From Mycobacterium sp. (GTDB taxonomy: Bacteria > Actinomycetota > Actinomycetes > Mycobacteriales > Mycobacteriaceae), in the NCBI GenBank assembly GCA_023264735.1, contig JAHFVD010000017.1, positions 59,461 through 123,460 of the forward strand: a stretch of 64,000 bases of DNA, given 5' to 3'. Each line of letters starts with the position of its first letter. The first letter of the stretch is position 1. Positions 1 through 7,548 of this stretch are shown here, one piece after another. A program made the position numbers and the translations under genes. The notes below the pieces were generated by a model. The model saw nothing but the letters and a program-made list of their open reading frames with translations. It did not search any database and was not told the DNA's origin.

Positions 1-429
1 CCGCAGCAACCGGGCCAGTACCCGCAGCAGCCGGGCGACCCCAACCAGCCCGGGCAGTACGCGCCCTACCCACCCGGCGAAGATGGGGCCAAGAAGTCCT
101 CGACCGCGATCTTCGCCGTCGTCGGCGTGCTGGCCGCGATCGTCGTCGCCGTCGTGCTGGTGCTCGGCTTCTGGAAGCCCGGCTTCTTCGTCACCACCAA
201 GCTGGACATCGGCAAGGCCCAGGTGGGCGTGCAGCAGATCCTCACCGACGAGACCAACGGCTACGGTGCCAAGAACGTCAAGGACGTCAAGTGCAACAAC
301 GGTGCGAACCCCACGGTCAAGAAGGGTGACACCTTCACCTGCGAGGTGAGCATCGACGGCACCAAGCGCCAGGTGACGGTCACGTTCCAGGACGACAAGG
401 GCACCTACGAGGTCGGCCGCCCGAAGTAG
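1..429 (+). CDS. DUF4333 membrane protein, 3' part (Rv2091c-like)
   Basis: The reading frame is open from the first base, so the start lies upstream. The visible 142 residues begin with a Pro/Gln/Gly/Tyr-rich cytoplasmic tail ([12 protein letters not shown]...), followed by one transmembrane helix (about residues 36-58). An extracytoplasmic DUF4333 domain follows, with two cysteines in the usual VKCNNG...FTCEV arrangement, probably a disulfide. The stop is at 427-429. The next gene is the convergent exonuclease, the same neighbour as in M. tuberculosis Rv2091c-Rv2090. DUF4333 proteins have no established biochemical role. A second, three-repeat DUF4333 protein lies at 41823-42578. Confidence 0.85.
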   Translation, partial: PQQPGQYPQQPGDPNQPGQYAPYPPGEDGAKKSSTAIFAVVGVLAAIVVAVVLVLGFWKPGFFVTTKLDIGKAQVGVQQILTDETNGYGAKNVKDVKCNNGANPTVKKGDTFTCEVSIDGTKRQVTVTFQDDKGTYEVGRPK

Positions 430-437
430 CCGCAGCA

Positions 438-502
438 GCATTGAGATAGCGCTCACGCACGGTTCTGGTCGAACTTTTGCTGCGTGGTTGCTATCTCAAT
501 GC
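438..502. repeat. Long inverted repeat between convergent genes
   Basis: A perfect 13-bp inverted repeat (438-450 and 490-502, GCATTGAGATAGC and its complement) continues inward, after a 3x3 mismatch, as a 6-bp stem (454-459 with 481-486) closed by a 21-nt loop. It occupies almost the whole gap between two genes that end towards each other. It could be a bidirectional transcription terminator, although there is no T-tract, or a small dispersed hairpin element. Confidence 0.7.
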
Positions 503-505
503 AAA

Positions 506-1465
506 CTAGAGCGCGTCCAAGGCTTTCTGTAGGCGGCCGATCGACGAGCTGACGCCGTACGCGTGGGCCAGTTCGGCGACGCGGGCGGGGTCGGTGGCCG
601 CCAGCGGCAGCCGGTCGTCGGCAGTGGAGAACTCCACGGGTGCATCCTTGGCCACCGCCACCACCGGCCCGGCTACCTCGATGTAATCGGTCGCGGCCAG
701 CAGCTTGGCGCGAAAAGCCTTGGACAGCTTGGACTTCGGATCATGTGCCGCAGTCAGGATGTCGTCCAGTGACCCGTACTGCGCGAGCAGCGTGGCCGCC
801 GTCTTCTCCCCGACACCGGGCACCCCGGGCAGCCCATCAGACGGATCACCGCGCAGCAGAGCCAATTCGGCATAGGCGGGCCCAGCCCGGTGGACCGGCA
901 CACCGTACTTCTCGGCGACCTCGGCCGGCCCGAACATCGTCGCATTCGACAGACCCCTGCCCAGATACAGCACCCGCACCGCCACCGGGTTATCGCCGAC
1001 CAGCTGGAGCAGGTCGCGGTCGCCGCTGACCACCACGACGGGATCGCGCGTTTCGGCGACGGCCAGCGTGCCCAGCACATCATCAGCTTCGTACCCCTCG
1101 GCGCCCGCGGTGGCGATGCCGAAGGCATCGAGCAGCTCCATGATCATGTCGACCTGGTGGCTCAGCTCGTCCGGGGTTTCTTCCAAATCCGTTTCCCCGC
1201 TGGGCTTTTCCTCAGCGACACGGTGGGCCTTGTACGACGGGATCGCGTCGACGCGGAACTGCGGGCGCCAGTCCAGATCCAGGCAGACCGCAAGCCGGGC
1301 CGGGTGCTCCCTGGTGATCAGCGTCGCCACACTGTCGAGGAAGCCACGGACGGCGTTGACCTGCCGTCCGTCGGGCGCCTTGATGGACGAGGGGACGCCG
1401 AAGAACGAACGAAACCACATACTCGCGCCGTCGAGCAGCAACACCGGTGCAGACATGTCCGCCAT
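506..1465 (-). CDS. 5'-3' exonuclease (PolA N-terminal type, Rv2090-like)
   Basis: This is a stand-alone 5' nuclease of the family found at the N-terminus of DNA polymerase I (PIN-like plus helix-hairpin-helix), expected to remove RNA primers or flaps. Visible marks are [14 protein letters not shown] near the N-terminus, the acidic [10 protein letters not shown] and [12 protein letters not shown] motifs, and the DNA-binding [13 protein letters not shown] helix-hairpin-helix. No polymerase domain follows; the protein ends about 319 residues from the start. The proposed start (ATG at 1465, or ATG at 1456 starting [10 protein letters not shown]) is preferred over an upstream GTG at 1513, because family homology begins at VLLLDG and because upstream DNA belongs to a VOC remnant. 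Confidence 0.88.
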   Translation of the reverse strand: MADMSAPVLLLDGASMWFRSFFGVPSSIKAPDGRQVNAVRGFLDSVATLITREHPARLAVCLDLDWRPQFRVDAIPSYKAHRVAEEKPSGETDLEETPDELSHQVDMIMELLDAFGIATAGAEGYEADDVLGTLAVAETRDPVVVVSGDRDLLQLVGDNPVAVRVLYLGRGLSNATMFGPAEVAEKYGVPVHRAGPAYAELALLRGDPSDGLPGVPGVGEKTAATLLAQYGSLDDILTAAHDPKSKLSKAFRAKLLAATDYIEVAGPVVAVAKDAPVEFSTADDRLPLAATDPARVAELAHAYGVSSSIGRLQKALDAL

Positions 1466-1492
1466 CCTGCCAGTAGCGTTTTGGTATGTCGT

Positions 1493-1711
1493 TCGCCATC
1501 CCCGGACTGGCACACCGCAGCCGTGGATGCCCCGGGCTCAGTGGATCTGTGTTTCATCACCACGGCATCACCCGACGACGTCGCGGCCGGGTTGCGCGAC
1601 GTCGGCGTGGCGATCACCGAGGGGAACGGTGCGCTGGGCCCGATGACGTCGTACTACTGCCGTGACCCCGAGGGCAATCTGGTCGAGATCGCGAGTTATC
1701 CAGCGCCGTAA
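1493..1711 (+). pseudogene. C-terminal half of a VOC/glyoxalase-family protein
   Basis: Frame 2 from 1493 reads [20 protein letters not shown] and ends in SYYCRDPEGNLVEIASYPAP at a TAA (1709-1711). This is the C-terminal half of a vicinal-oxygen-chelate domain, including the metal-ligand glutamate of the NLVEI strand. A complete VOC domain needs about 60 more residues upstream, but that DNA is the 5' end of the divergent exonuclease gene and encodes nothing VOC-like in any forward frame. I see no start codon and ribosome site that would make a sensible short protein. It is best read as a 5'-deleted remnant. Its 3' end overlaps the next gene by 16 bp. Confidence 0.7.
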
Positions 1712-2547
1712 CGGAATACATACGATCCCGCGGTGATCGCTTTGTTGCCTGCGCCTTCGTCGAACATCGTGGCGCGCACCGCGATCGTGCCGTCGGCGCC
1801 GCGGATCGGCTCCGCGTCGACGTGGAACGGCCCGAACTTGCCCCGCGCCAGGAACATCACGTGTGAGCTGACTCCCTGCAACTGATCGGTGCCCACCGCG
1901 GCGGCTGCTGCATCGATGGCGGCGGTCTCCAGCACCACGAACTGCGGACCGATATGCAACGCGGCGTCCGGGGAGGCCACCTCGACCGACAGCTCCGGCA
2001 GCACCCACACTCCGTCGGGCCTGCGGGCGGCACCGAACACCTGCCACAAGGGCGGCAGGTCGGGGGAGTCGACGACCTCGATCGGGTTGAGCTCCATCTT
2101 CTCCAGCCCCTCGGGTGGGACGCCGATGCTGACACCCTGGCCCTCGTTGAGTGCCAGCACGCGAGAGGGGTTGTCGGCGTCCACGATCCGCGACCGGCTG
2201 TAGGACATCTGCCTGCCGCGTTTGAGGTCCTCGGACTGGATCTCGATGCGGCGGACGTCGCGGCCGGGATCGAGCACCTGGATGGAGATCACCACCGGGT
2301 TGGGCACCGCCTCGCGATCCGAGACGAGCCCGCTGTCCGGCGAGACGATGCCCAGCACCGCCAGGAACAGCCCACCGGTCGGATTGCGCATGTCGTGGCG
2401 GATCGTCACGGTGTCCTGTGCGCCCACATCCATCGACGAGTAGCTGCGGCCCAGGTAGCGGTAGCTGAGCAGCCCGCCCCAACGGCGGTTGAGTTCGGCG
2501 GCGTAGGCCGCGGGGTCGTCGGTGAGCTCACGGATGTCGCGCAGCAT
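1696..2547 (-). CDS. Conserved protein with hotdog/thioesterase-like features
   Basis: The 283-residue protein has an N-terminal part with a hotdog-fold look (RHDMRNPTGGLFLAVLGIV) and a second half ending in a strand-rich segment (VRATMFDEGAGNKAITAGSY) like the end of an acyl-CoA thioesterase. This suggests a double-hotdog arrangement, but no catalytic motif can be assigned, so the substrate is unknown. It has no signal peptide or membrane segment. The start is ATG at 2547, placed exactly 6 nt after TACGAT on the minus strand, so the transcript is probably leaderless. It is divergent from pepE with only 35 bp between the starts. Confidence 0.75.
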   Translation of the reverse strand: MLRDIRELTDDPAAYAAELNRRWGGLLSYRYLGRSYSSMDVGAQDTVTIRHDMRNPTGGLFLAVLGIVSPDSGLVSDREAVPNPVVISIQVLDPGRDVRRIEIQSEDLKRGRQMSYSRSRIVDADNPSRVLALNEGQGVSIGVPPEGLEKMELNPIEVVDSPDLPPLWQVFGAARRPDGVWVLPELSVEVASPDAALHIGPQFVVLETAAIDAAAAAVGTDQLQGVSSHVMFLARGKFGPFHVDAEPIRGADGTIAVRATMFDEGAGNKAITAGSYVFRYGAG

Positions 2548-2553
2548 CGCGTC

Positions 2554-2559
2554 ATCGTA
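2554..2559 (-). promoter_or_regulatory. -10 element, leaderless promoter of the hotdog-like gene
   Basis: On the minus strand TACGAT is followed by 6 nt (GACGCG) and then the ATG at 2547. This fits the mycobacterial leaderless pattern TANNNT-N6-7-RTG. No ribosome-binding site is seen. Confidence 0.5.
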
Positions 2560-2569
2560 TGCCTGCAGC

Positions 2570-2575
2570 TAGCCT
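2570..2575 (+). promoter_or_regulatory. -10 element, leaderless promoter of pepE
   Basis: TAGCCT is followed by 7 nt and then the ATG at 2583. It lies 10 bp from the divergent -10 element at 2554-2559, so the two promoters overlap. Confidence 0.5.
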
Positions 2576-2582
2576 GGCTGGC

Positions 2583-3707
2583 ATGACTCCAGCCAGTCGT
2601 TTCAGCAGCGATGTCTACGCCCGCCGGCTCGCCGCCGCAGCAGCCGCGGCCGCCGATGCCGGGCTGGCCGGTCTGGTGATCACCCCCGGCTACGACCTGC
2701 GCTACCTGGTCGGCTCGGCGGCCCAGACCTTCGAGCGGCTGACCGCACTGGTGGTGCCCGCTACCGGCCGGCCGATCATGGTGGTGCCGCGCCTGGAGCT
2801 GGCCTCGCTGAAGGACTCTGCTGTCGTCGACCTGGGACTGCTCGTGCAGGACTGGGTGGACGGTGAAAACCCCTACGACATCGTCGCTGTCGCCCTCGGC
2901 GGGCACGCCCGCGTCGCGGTGACCGACTCGATGCCCGCGCTGCACCTGCTGCCTCTGGCCGAACGATTCGGCTCGACGCCTGTGCTGGCCACCGACGTGC
3001 TGCGCTCACTGCGGATGGTCAAGGACCCGGCCGAGATCGACGCGCTGCGCAAGGCCGGCGCCGCGATCGACCGGGTGCACGCCCGGGTGCCCGAATTCCT
3101 CGTGCCCGGCCGCACCGAAGCCGACGTCGCCGACGATATCGCCAAAGCGATTGTGGCCGAAGGCCATTCCTCGGTGGCGTTCATCATCGTCGGCTCCGGA
3201 CCGCACGGCGCCGACCCTCACCACGAATGCTCCGACCGGGTGCTTCAGGCCGGCGACATCGTCGTCGTCGACATCGGCGGCCCCTACGACCCCGGCTACA
3301 ACTCCGACTGCACCCGCACCTACAGCCTCGGCGAGCCCACCCCCGAAATCGCCGAACAGTACGCGATATTGCAGCGTGCGCAGGCCGCCGCGGTCGCCGC
3401 GGTGCGCCCCGGCGTGACCGCCGAGCAGGTCGACGCCGCCGCCCGCGACGTGCTGGCCGACGCCGGGCTGGCCGAGTACTTCGTGCACCGCACCGGGCAT
3501 GGGATCGGGCTCTCGGTCCACGAGGAGCCCTACATCGTCGCGGGCAACGATCTGCCGCTGACCGAGGGCATGGCGTTCTCCGTGGAGCCGGGCGTCTACT
3601 TCCCGGGCAAGTGGGGCGCCCGCATCGAGGACATCGTGATCGTGACCGCCGACGGTGCGCTGGCCGTCAACACCGGCCCGCACGAGCTGACAGTGGTGCC
3701 GGTCTAG
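2583..3707 (+). CDS. pepE: M24-family dipeptidase PepE (Xaa-Pro aminopeptidase type)
   Basis: A 374-residue cytoplasmic metallopeptidase of the pita-bread (M24B) family that cleaves dipeptides or peptides with proline at position 2. The creatinase-like N-terminal domain spans about residues 1-130, the catalytic domain about 140-374. All five dinuclear metal ligands are present: D230 and D242 (VVDIGG...NSDCTRT), H306 (HRTGHGIG), E335 (SVEPGVY) and E349 (ARIEDIV). The start is the ATG at 2583 (MTPASRF), 7 nt after a -10 element; an in-frame start at 2559 would lie upstream of that promoter. It is the counterpart of Rv2089c, next to the Rv2090-like exonuclease as in M. tuberculosis. Confidence 0.92.
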   Translation: MTPASRFSSDVYARRLAAAAAAAADAGLAGLVITPGYDLRYLVGSAAQTFERLTALVVPATGRPIMVVPRLELASLKDSAVVDLGLLVQDWVDGENPYDIVAVALGGHARVAVTDSMPALHLLPLAERFGSTPVLATDVLRSLRMVKDPAEIDALRKAGAAIDRVHARVPEFLVPGRTEADVADDIAKAIVAEGHSSVAFIIVGSGPHGADPHHECSDRVLQAGDIVVVDIGGPYDPGYNSDCTRTYSLGEPTPEIAEQYAILQRAQAAAVAAVRPGVTAEQVDAAARDVLADAGLAEYFVHRTGHGIGLSVHEEPYIVAGNDLPLTEGMAFSVEPGVYFPGKWGARIEDIVIVTADGALAVNTGPHELTVVPV

Positions 3708-4117
3708 CTCCTCGAGTGGTCGAGCAGCCCCGAGGAGCCCAGCACCCGGGTGACGTGCACCTCGATGACGACACGCTTCGGGTTGACGCGCGGGGTGCGG
3801 TAGCGCTGGGCGTAGCGCAGCTCGGCGTCACGGACTGCGGCCGGATCGCGGTTCACGCTGGCCGCGCCCTCGAGCGAGAGCCACCGGGCGCCGTCGACCT
3901 GGGACAGCACGCCGACGCCGGATCGCTCGGCATTGATCGCCTTCTGCGAGCCGTCGCTGGTGATGACCCGGGCGATGTGGGTCTTGGGATCGAAGGTGAA
4001 ACCGACAGCCACCACGTGTGGTGAATTGTCCGCGCGCAGAGTTGTCAGCATTGCGAGGTGGCGTTCGGTGAGGAAGGCCAGCGCTTCGCTGGTGAGCCGG
4101 GTCGTTGAGTTGCCCAT
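3704..4117 (-). CDS. F420-dependent PPOX-family protein (Rv2074-like, putative biliverdin reductase)
   Basis: A 137-residue split-barrel flavin/deazaflavin-binding protein. The N-terminal [20 protein letters not shown] segment and the [20 protein letters not shown] core are typical of the TIGR03618-type F420H2-dependent family. Length and neighbourhood (SDR, then cobL-M-K) match M. tuberculosis Rv2074, characterised as an F420-dependent biliverdin reductase. Substrate assignment here is by that resemblance only. Its stop codon overlaps that of pepE (CTAG shared at 3704-3707). Start ATG 4117 has both a GGAGG 4 nt upstream and a TAGCGT -10 candidate 8 nt upstream. Confidence 0.85.
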   Translation of the reverse strand: MGNSTTRLTSEALAFLTERHLAMLTTLRADNSPHVVAVGFTFDPKTHIARVITSDGSQKAINAERSGVGVLSQVDGARWLSLEGAASVNRDPAAVRDAELRYAQRYRTPRVNPKRVVIEVHVTRVLGSSGLLDHSRS

Positions 4118-4152
4118 CGGCCTCCACGCTAGCGCAGTGAATAATCACAGCC

Positions 4153-4902
4153 GTGAATGACACGGGGGCCGGTCCGGTCGTGATCTTCGGCGGCCGCAGC
4201 GAGATCGGCGTCGAGGTCGCCGAGCGACTCGCGAACGGCGCCACCGTGGTGCTCGCCGCCCGGCGCGCCGACCAGCTCGAGGAGCAGGTCAGCGCGGTGC
4301 GCAAGGCGGGCGCGGCGGCCGTGCACACCGTCGAGTTCGACGCGGACGACCTGGCCTCGCACGGCCCGTTGGTGGACAAGCTGGTGGCCGAGCACGGCCC
4401 GATCGGTACCGCGGTGCTGGCGTTCGGGATCCTCGGGGACCAAACCCGCGCTGAAGCCGACGCCGACCATGCCGTCGCGGTCGTGCAGACCGACTACGTC
4501 GCCCAGGTCTGCCTACTGACGCACCTTTCCGCCGCGATGCGTGCGGCCGACCGGGGCGCGCTGGTGGTGTTCTCCTCGATCGCGGGCGTGCGCGGGCGTC
4601 GCGCCAATTACGTCTACGGCTCGGCCAAGGCCGGGCTCGACGCGTTCGCCAACGGGCTGGCCGACGCCCTGCACGGCAGCGGGGTGCGGCTGCTGATCGT
4701 GCGCCCCGGGTTCGTCATCGGGCGGATGACGCAGGGCATGGACCCCGCGCCACTGTCCAGCACGCCTGCCCAGGTGGCCGACGCGACGGTGCGCGCGCTG
4801 CGCAGGGGCCGCCGCAGCGTCTGGGTGCCCGCGCCGCTGGCGGTGCTGGCTTTCGCGTTTCGGATGACGCCGCAGTTCGTATGGCGGAGGATGCCGAGAT
4901 GA
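4153..4902 (+). CDS. Short-chain dehydrogenase/reductase (Rv2073c-like)
   Basis: A 249-residue Rossmann-fold SDR. The N-terminal nucleotide-binding motif is altered to VVIFGGRSEIGVEVA, with GGRSEIG in place of the usual TGxxxGIG. The catalytic Ser is in VVFSSIAGVRG and the YxxxK motif is in YVYGSAKAGLDAF. The C-terminal FRMTPQFVWRRMPR tail may be membrane-associating. In other mycobacteria such proteins resemble the decaprenyl-phosphoribose/arabinose reductase family (DprE2-like), but the substrate here is unknown. GTG start; the stop forms an ATGA overlap with cobL, so it is translationally coupled to the cobalamin genes. Confidence 0.88.
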   Translation: MNDTGAGPVVIFGGRSEIGVEVAERLANGATVVLAARRADQLEEQVSAVRKAGAAAVHTVEFDADDLASHGPLVDKLVAEHGPIGTAVLAFGILGDQTRAEADADHAVAVVQTDYVAQVCLLTHLSAAMRAADRGALVVFSSIAGVRGRRANYVYGSAKAGLDAFANGLADALHGSGVRLLIVRPGFVIGRMTQGMDPAPLSSTPAQVADATVRALRRGRRSVWVPAPLAVLAFAFRMTPQFVWRRMPR

Positions 4903-6074
4903 TATTCGTGGTCGGCATCGGTGCCGACGGCATGGCCGGGCTAACGCCGGCAGCAAGCGCTGAATTGCGTCGGGCCACAGTGGTTTACGGCTCGAAGCGT
5001 CAGCTCGATCTGCTCGATGACACCGTCACCGCCGATCGCCGCGAATGGGGCCGGCCGTTCCTGGCCGCGGTTGACTCGATCGGGGATGTCGATGGAGACG
5101 TACATGTGGTGGGCAGTGGTGACCCGATGCTGCACGGTATCGGCGCCAGCCTGGTGCGGCTGCACGGGGCCGAGAAGATTCGGGTGTTGCCGCATGTCTC
5201 GTCGGTCTCGCTGGCCTGCGCCCGGATGGGGTGGTCGGTGCAGGACACCGAGGTGATCAGCCTCGTCATGGCCAGCGTGCACACCGCGGTGCGTCGCGGG
5301 GGTCAGGCGGTGGTGCTGTCTCGCAACGCCAGCGCGACCGTCGAGCTGGCCCGCCTGCTCGTTGAAACCGGCCGCGGTGCGTCCGAATTCACCGTTCTGG
5401 AGCAGCTCGGCGGACCCGGCGAACGGATCCGGACTCGTCCCGCCCACTCCTGGGACGCCGCAGCCGCAGCCGACATCGACGACCTCAACGTGATCGCCAT
5501 CCGCTACCTGCCCGACGAGCGAATCGGCTCGTCGTTACCCGACAACCTGTTTCTTCATGACGGGCAGATCACCAAACAGACCATCCGGGCAGTGACTCTC
5601 GCTGCGCTGGCCCCGCGGCCCGGCGAATACCTGTGGGACGTCGGCGCGGGATCGGGCAGCATCGCGGTCGAATGGTGCTGCAGTGCACCAGGGTGCCGCG
5701 CGGTGGCGTTCGAACGTGATGAGTCTCGTCGTCAGAACATCAGTCGCAACGCTGAGGCCTTCGGTGTTTCGATTGCGGTGGAATTCGACGCCCCGGAGAT
5801 GTTCGACCACGTGCCTGTGCCGGACGTCATCTTCGTCGGCGGCGGGTTGACCAAGCCCGGCCTGCTGTCGGCCTGCTGGGAGCGGCTGCGCCCGGGCGGC
5901 CGGCTGGTCGCCAACGCCGTGACCGCGGAGTCCGAAGCGCTTCTGGTGGACTGGTATTCAAAGCTCGGCGGAGAGCTTCGAAAGTTCCAGCACTACCAGG
6001 GCGAGCCGCTCGGCGACTTCACCGGCTGGCGGCCCGCCATGCCGATCACGCAGTGGGTGGTGACCAAGCAGTGA
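4899..6074 (+). CDS. cobL: Precorrin-6Y C5,15-methyltransferase (decarboxylating) CobL
   Basis: A two-domain enzyme of aerobic cobalamin synthesis that methylates precorrin-6B at C5 and C15 and decarboxylates the C12 acetate. The N-terminal CobE-like tetrapyrrole methylase domain (about residues 1-200) starts MIFVVGIGADG and has VVGSGDPMLHGIG. The C-terminal CbiT-like SAM domain has LWDVGAGSGSIAVEWC. The start is the ATG at 4899, overlapping the SDR stop (ATGA) with GGAG 8 nt upstream; the in-frame ATG at 4881 is less likely. The 391-residue length matches M. tuberculosis CobL (Rv2072c). The stop overlaps the cobM GTG. Confidence 0.95.
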   Translation: MIFVVGIGADGMAGLTPAASAELRRATVVYGSKRQLDLLDDTVTADRREWGRPFLAAVDSIGDVDGDVHVVGSGDPMLHGIGASLVRLHGAEKIRVLPHVSSVSLACARMGWSVQDTEVISLVMASVHTAVRRGGQAVVLSRNASATVELARLLVETGRGASEFTVLEQLGGPGERIRTRPAHSWDAAAAADIDDLNVIAIRYLPDERIGSSLPDNLFLHDGQITKQTIRAVTLAALAPRPGEYLWDVGAGSGSIAVEWCCSAPGCRAVAFERDESRRQNISRNAEAFGVSIAVEFDAPEMFDHVPVPDVIFVGGGLTKPGLLSACWERLRPGGRLVANAVTAESEALLVDWYSKLGGELRKFQHYQGEPLGDFTGWRPAMPITQWVVTKQ

Positions 6075-6826
6075 CCGTCTACTTCATCGGCGCCGGGCCG
6101 GGTGCGGCCGACCTCATCACCGTGCGCGGGCAGCGGCTGCTGCAACGCTGCCCGATGTGCCTGTACGCCGGCTCGATCATGCCCGAGGATCTGCTCGCGC
6201 TGTGCCCCGCGGATGCCAAGGTCATCGACACCGGTCCGCTGACTCTGGACCAGATCATCGCCGAACTGGCCGACGCCGACGCGGCCGGTCACGACGTGGC
6301 GCGGCTGCACTCCGGTGACCCATCGATCTACAGCGCGCTGGCCGAGCAGTGCCGCCGCCTTGACGCGCTCGGCATCTCCTACGAAATCGTGCCTGGTGTA
6401 CCGGCATTCGCGGCCGCTGCCGCTGCCCTCGGGCGGGAACTCACCGTGCCCGGTGTGGCGCAGACGGTGACACTGAGTCGGGTCGCGACATTGTCGACCG
6501 CCATGCCCGAGGGTGAGGACCTGATCACGCTGAGCCGGCCGGGAGCGACGCTGGTGCTGCACCTGGCCGCGCACCGGATCGACGCGATCGTTCCGCAGTT
6601 GCTCGAGGGTGGCTACCGGTCGGACACGCCGGTTGCCGTCGTCGCCTTCGCCAGCTGGCCACAGGAGATTGTGTTGCGCGGCACGCTGGCCGATATCGCC
6701 GGGCAGATGCACGACGCGCAGATCACCAAGACCGCGGTGATCGTCGTCGGCGATGTCCTTGCCGCAGAAGGGTTCACCGACAGCTACCTGTATTCCTCGG
6801 GCCGCACCCGGGGAAGCCAGCACTGA
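6071..6826 (+). CDS. cobM: Precorrin-4 C11-methyltransferase CobM
   Basis: A 251-residue tetrapyrrole (uroporphyrinogen-III C-methyltransferase-like) methylase. It opens VTVYFIGAGPGAADLITVRG, the family signature, and has RLHSGDPSIYSALAEQ and EIVPGVPAFAAAAAALG for SAM and substrate binding. It transfers a methyl group from SAM to C11 of precorrin-4. The start is GTG at 6071, overlapping the cobL stop (GTGA). It is the middle gene of a coupled SDR-cobL-cobM-cobK unit. Confidence 0.95.
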   Translation: MTVYFIGAGPGAADLITVRGQRLLQRCPMCLYAGSIMPEDLLALCPADAKVIDTGPLTLDQIIAELADADAAGHDVARLHSGDPSIYSALAEQCRRLDALGISYEIVPGVPAFAAAAAALGRELTVPGVAQTVTLSRVATLSTAMPEGEDLITLSRPGATLVLHLAAHRIDAIVPQLLEGGYRSDTPVAVVAFASWPQEIVLRGTLADIAGQMHDAQITKTAVIVVGDVLAAEGFTDSYLYSSGRTRGSQH

Positions 6827-7548
6827 TGCGCATCCTGCTGCTGGGCGGCACCGGGGAGGCGCGGGCATTGGCGGCCCGGCTGCACCCGGACTACGACATC
6901 GTCAGCTCACTCGCGGGACGGGTGCCCGACCCGGCGCTCCCGGTCGGACCGGTTCGCATCGGCGGCTTCGGTGGCGTGCCGGGTCTGCGGGAGTGGCTGG
7001 CCGCCGATGAGATCGGTGCCGTCGTCGACGCCACCCATCCGTTCGCGGCGACGATGACCGCCCACGCCGCGCAGGTGTGCGCCGAACTGGGTATGCCGCA
7101 TCTGGTGCTGTCCCGGCCTCCGTGGGACGCGGCAGGCGCCGTTCGGGTGGGCTCTGATGTCGAAGCCGCGCATGTCGTTGCCGACCAACACTATTCGCGG
7201 GTGTTCCTGACCACCGGGCGTTCCGGGGTAGGGCCGTTCACCTCGAGTCCTGCGTGGTTCCTGATCCGGGTGGTGACCCCGCCGGATGCCGTGGTGCTGC
7301 CGTGTAACCACGAGGTGTTGCTGTCTCGCGGCCCGTATGACTACGCCGACGAATGTGCCCTGTTGCGGGACAACCGAATCGACGTGCTGGTGACCAAGAA
7401 TAGCGGGGGAGAGCTCACCGAGGCCAAGCTCAAGGCCGCGGCCGACCTGGGCATTGCCATTGTGATGATCGACCGGCCGCCGCTTCCGGCCGGGGTGGCG
7501 TCGGTGGGAACTGTGGATGAAGCAGTGACCTGGGTTGCTGGCCTCTAG
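6826..7548 (+). CDS. cobK: Precorrin-6A reductase CobK
   Basis: A 240-residue NADPH-dependent reductase converting precorrin-6A to dihydro-precorrin-6. Family marks are MRILLLGGTGEARALAARL at the N-terminus, VDATHPFAATMTAHAAQVC, and VTKNSGGELTEAKLKAA near the C-terminus. The start ATG at 6826 overlaps the cobM stop (TGATG). The gene ends tail to tail with the DUF222/HNH gene, sharing a CTAG at 7545-7548; in M. tuberculosis sigC and blaC lie next to cobK instead. Confidence 0.95.
   Translation: MRILLLGGTGEARALAARLHPDYDIVSSLAGRVPDPALPVGPVRIGGFGGVPGLREWLAADEIGAVVDATHPFAATMTAHAAQVCAELGMPHLVLSRPPWDAAGAVRVGSDVEAAHVVADQHYSRVFLTTGRSGVGPFTSSPAWFLIRVVTPPDAVVLPCNHEVLLSRGPYDYADECALLRDNRIDVLVTKNSGGELTEAKLKAAADLGIAIVMIDRPPLPAGVASVGTVDEAVTWVAGL

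Noticed and set aside
890-1492. Extension of the VOC frame upstream to 890
   Set aside because: The open frame continues, but its translation has no VOC features and is the complement of the exonuclease gene.
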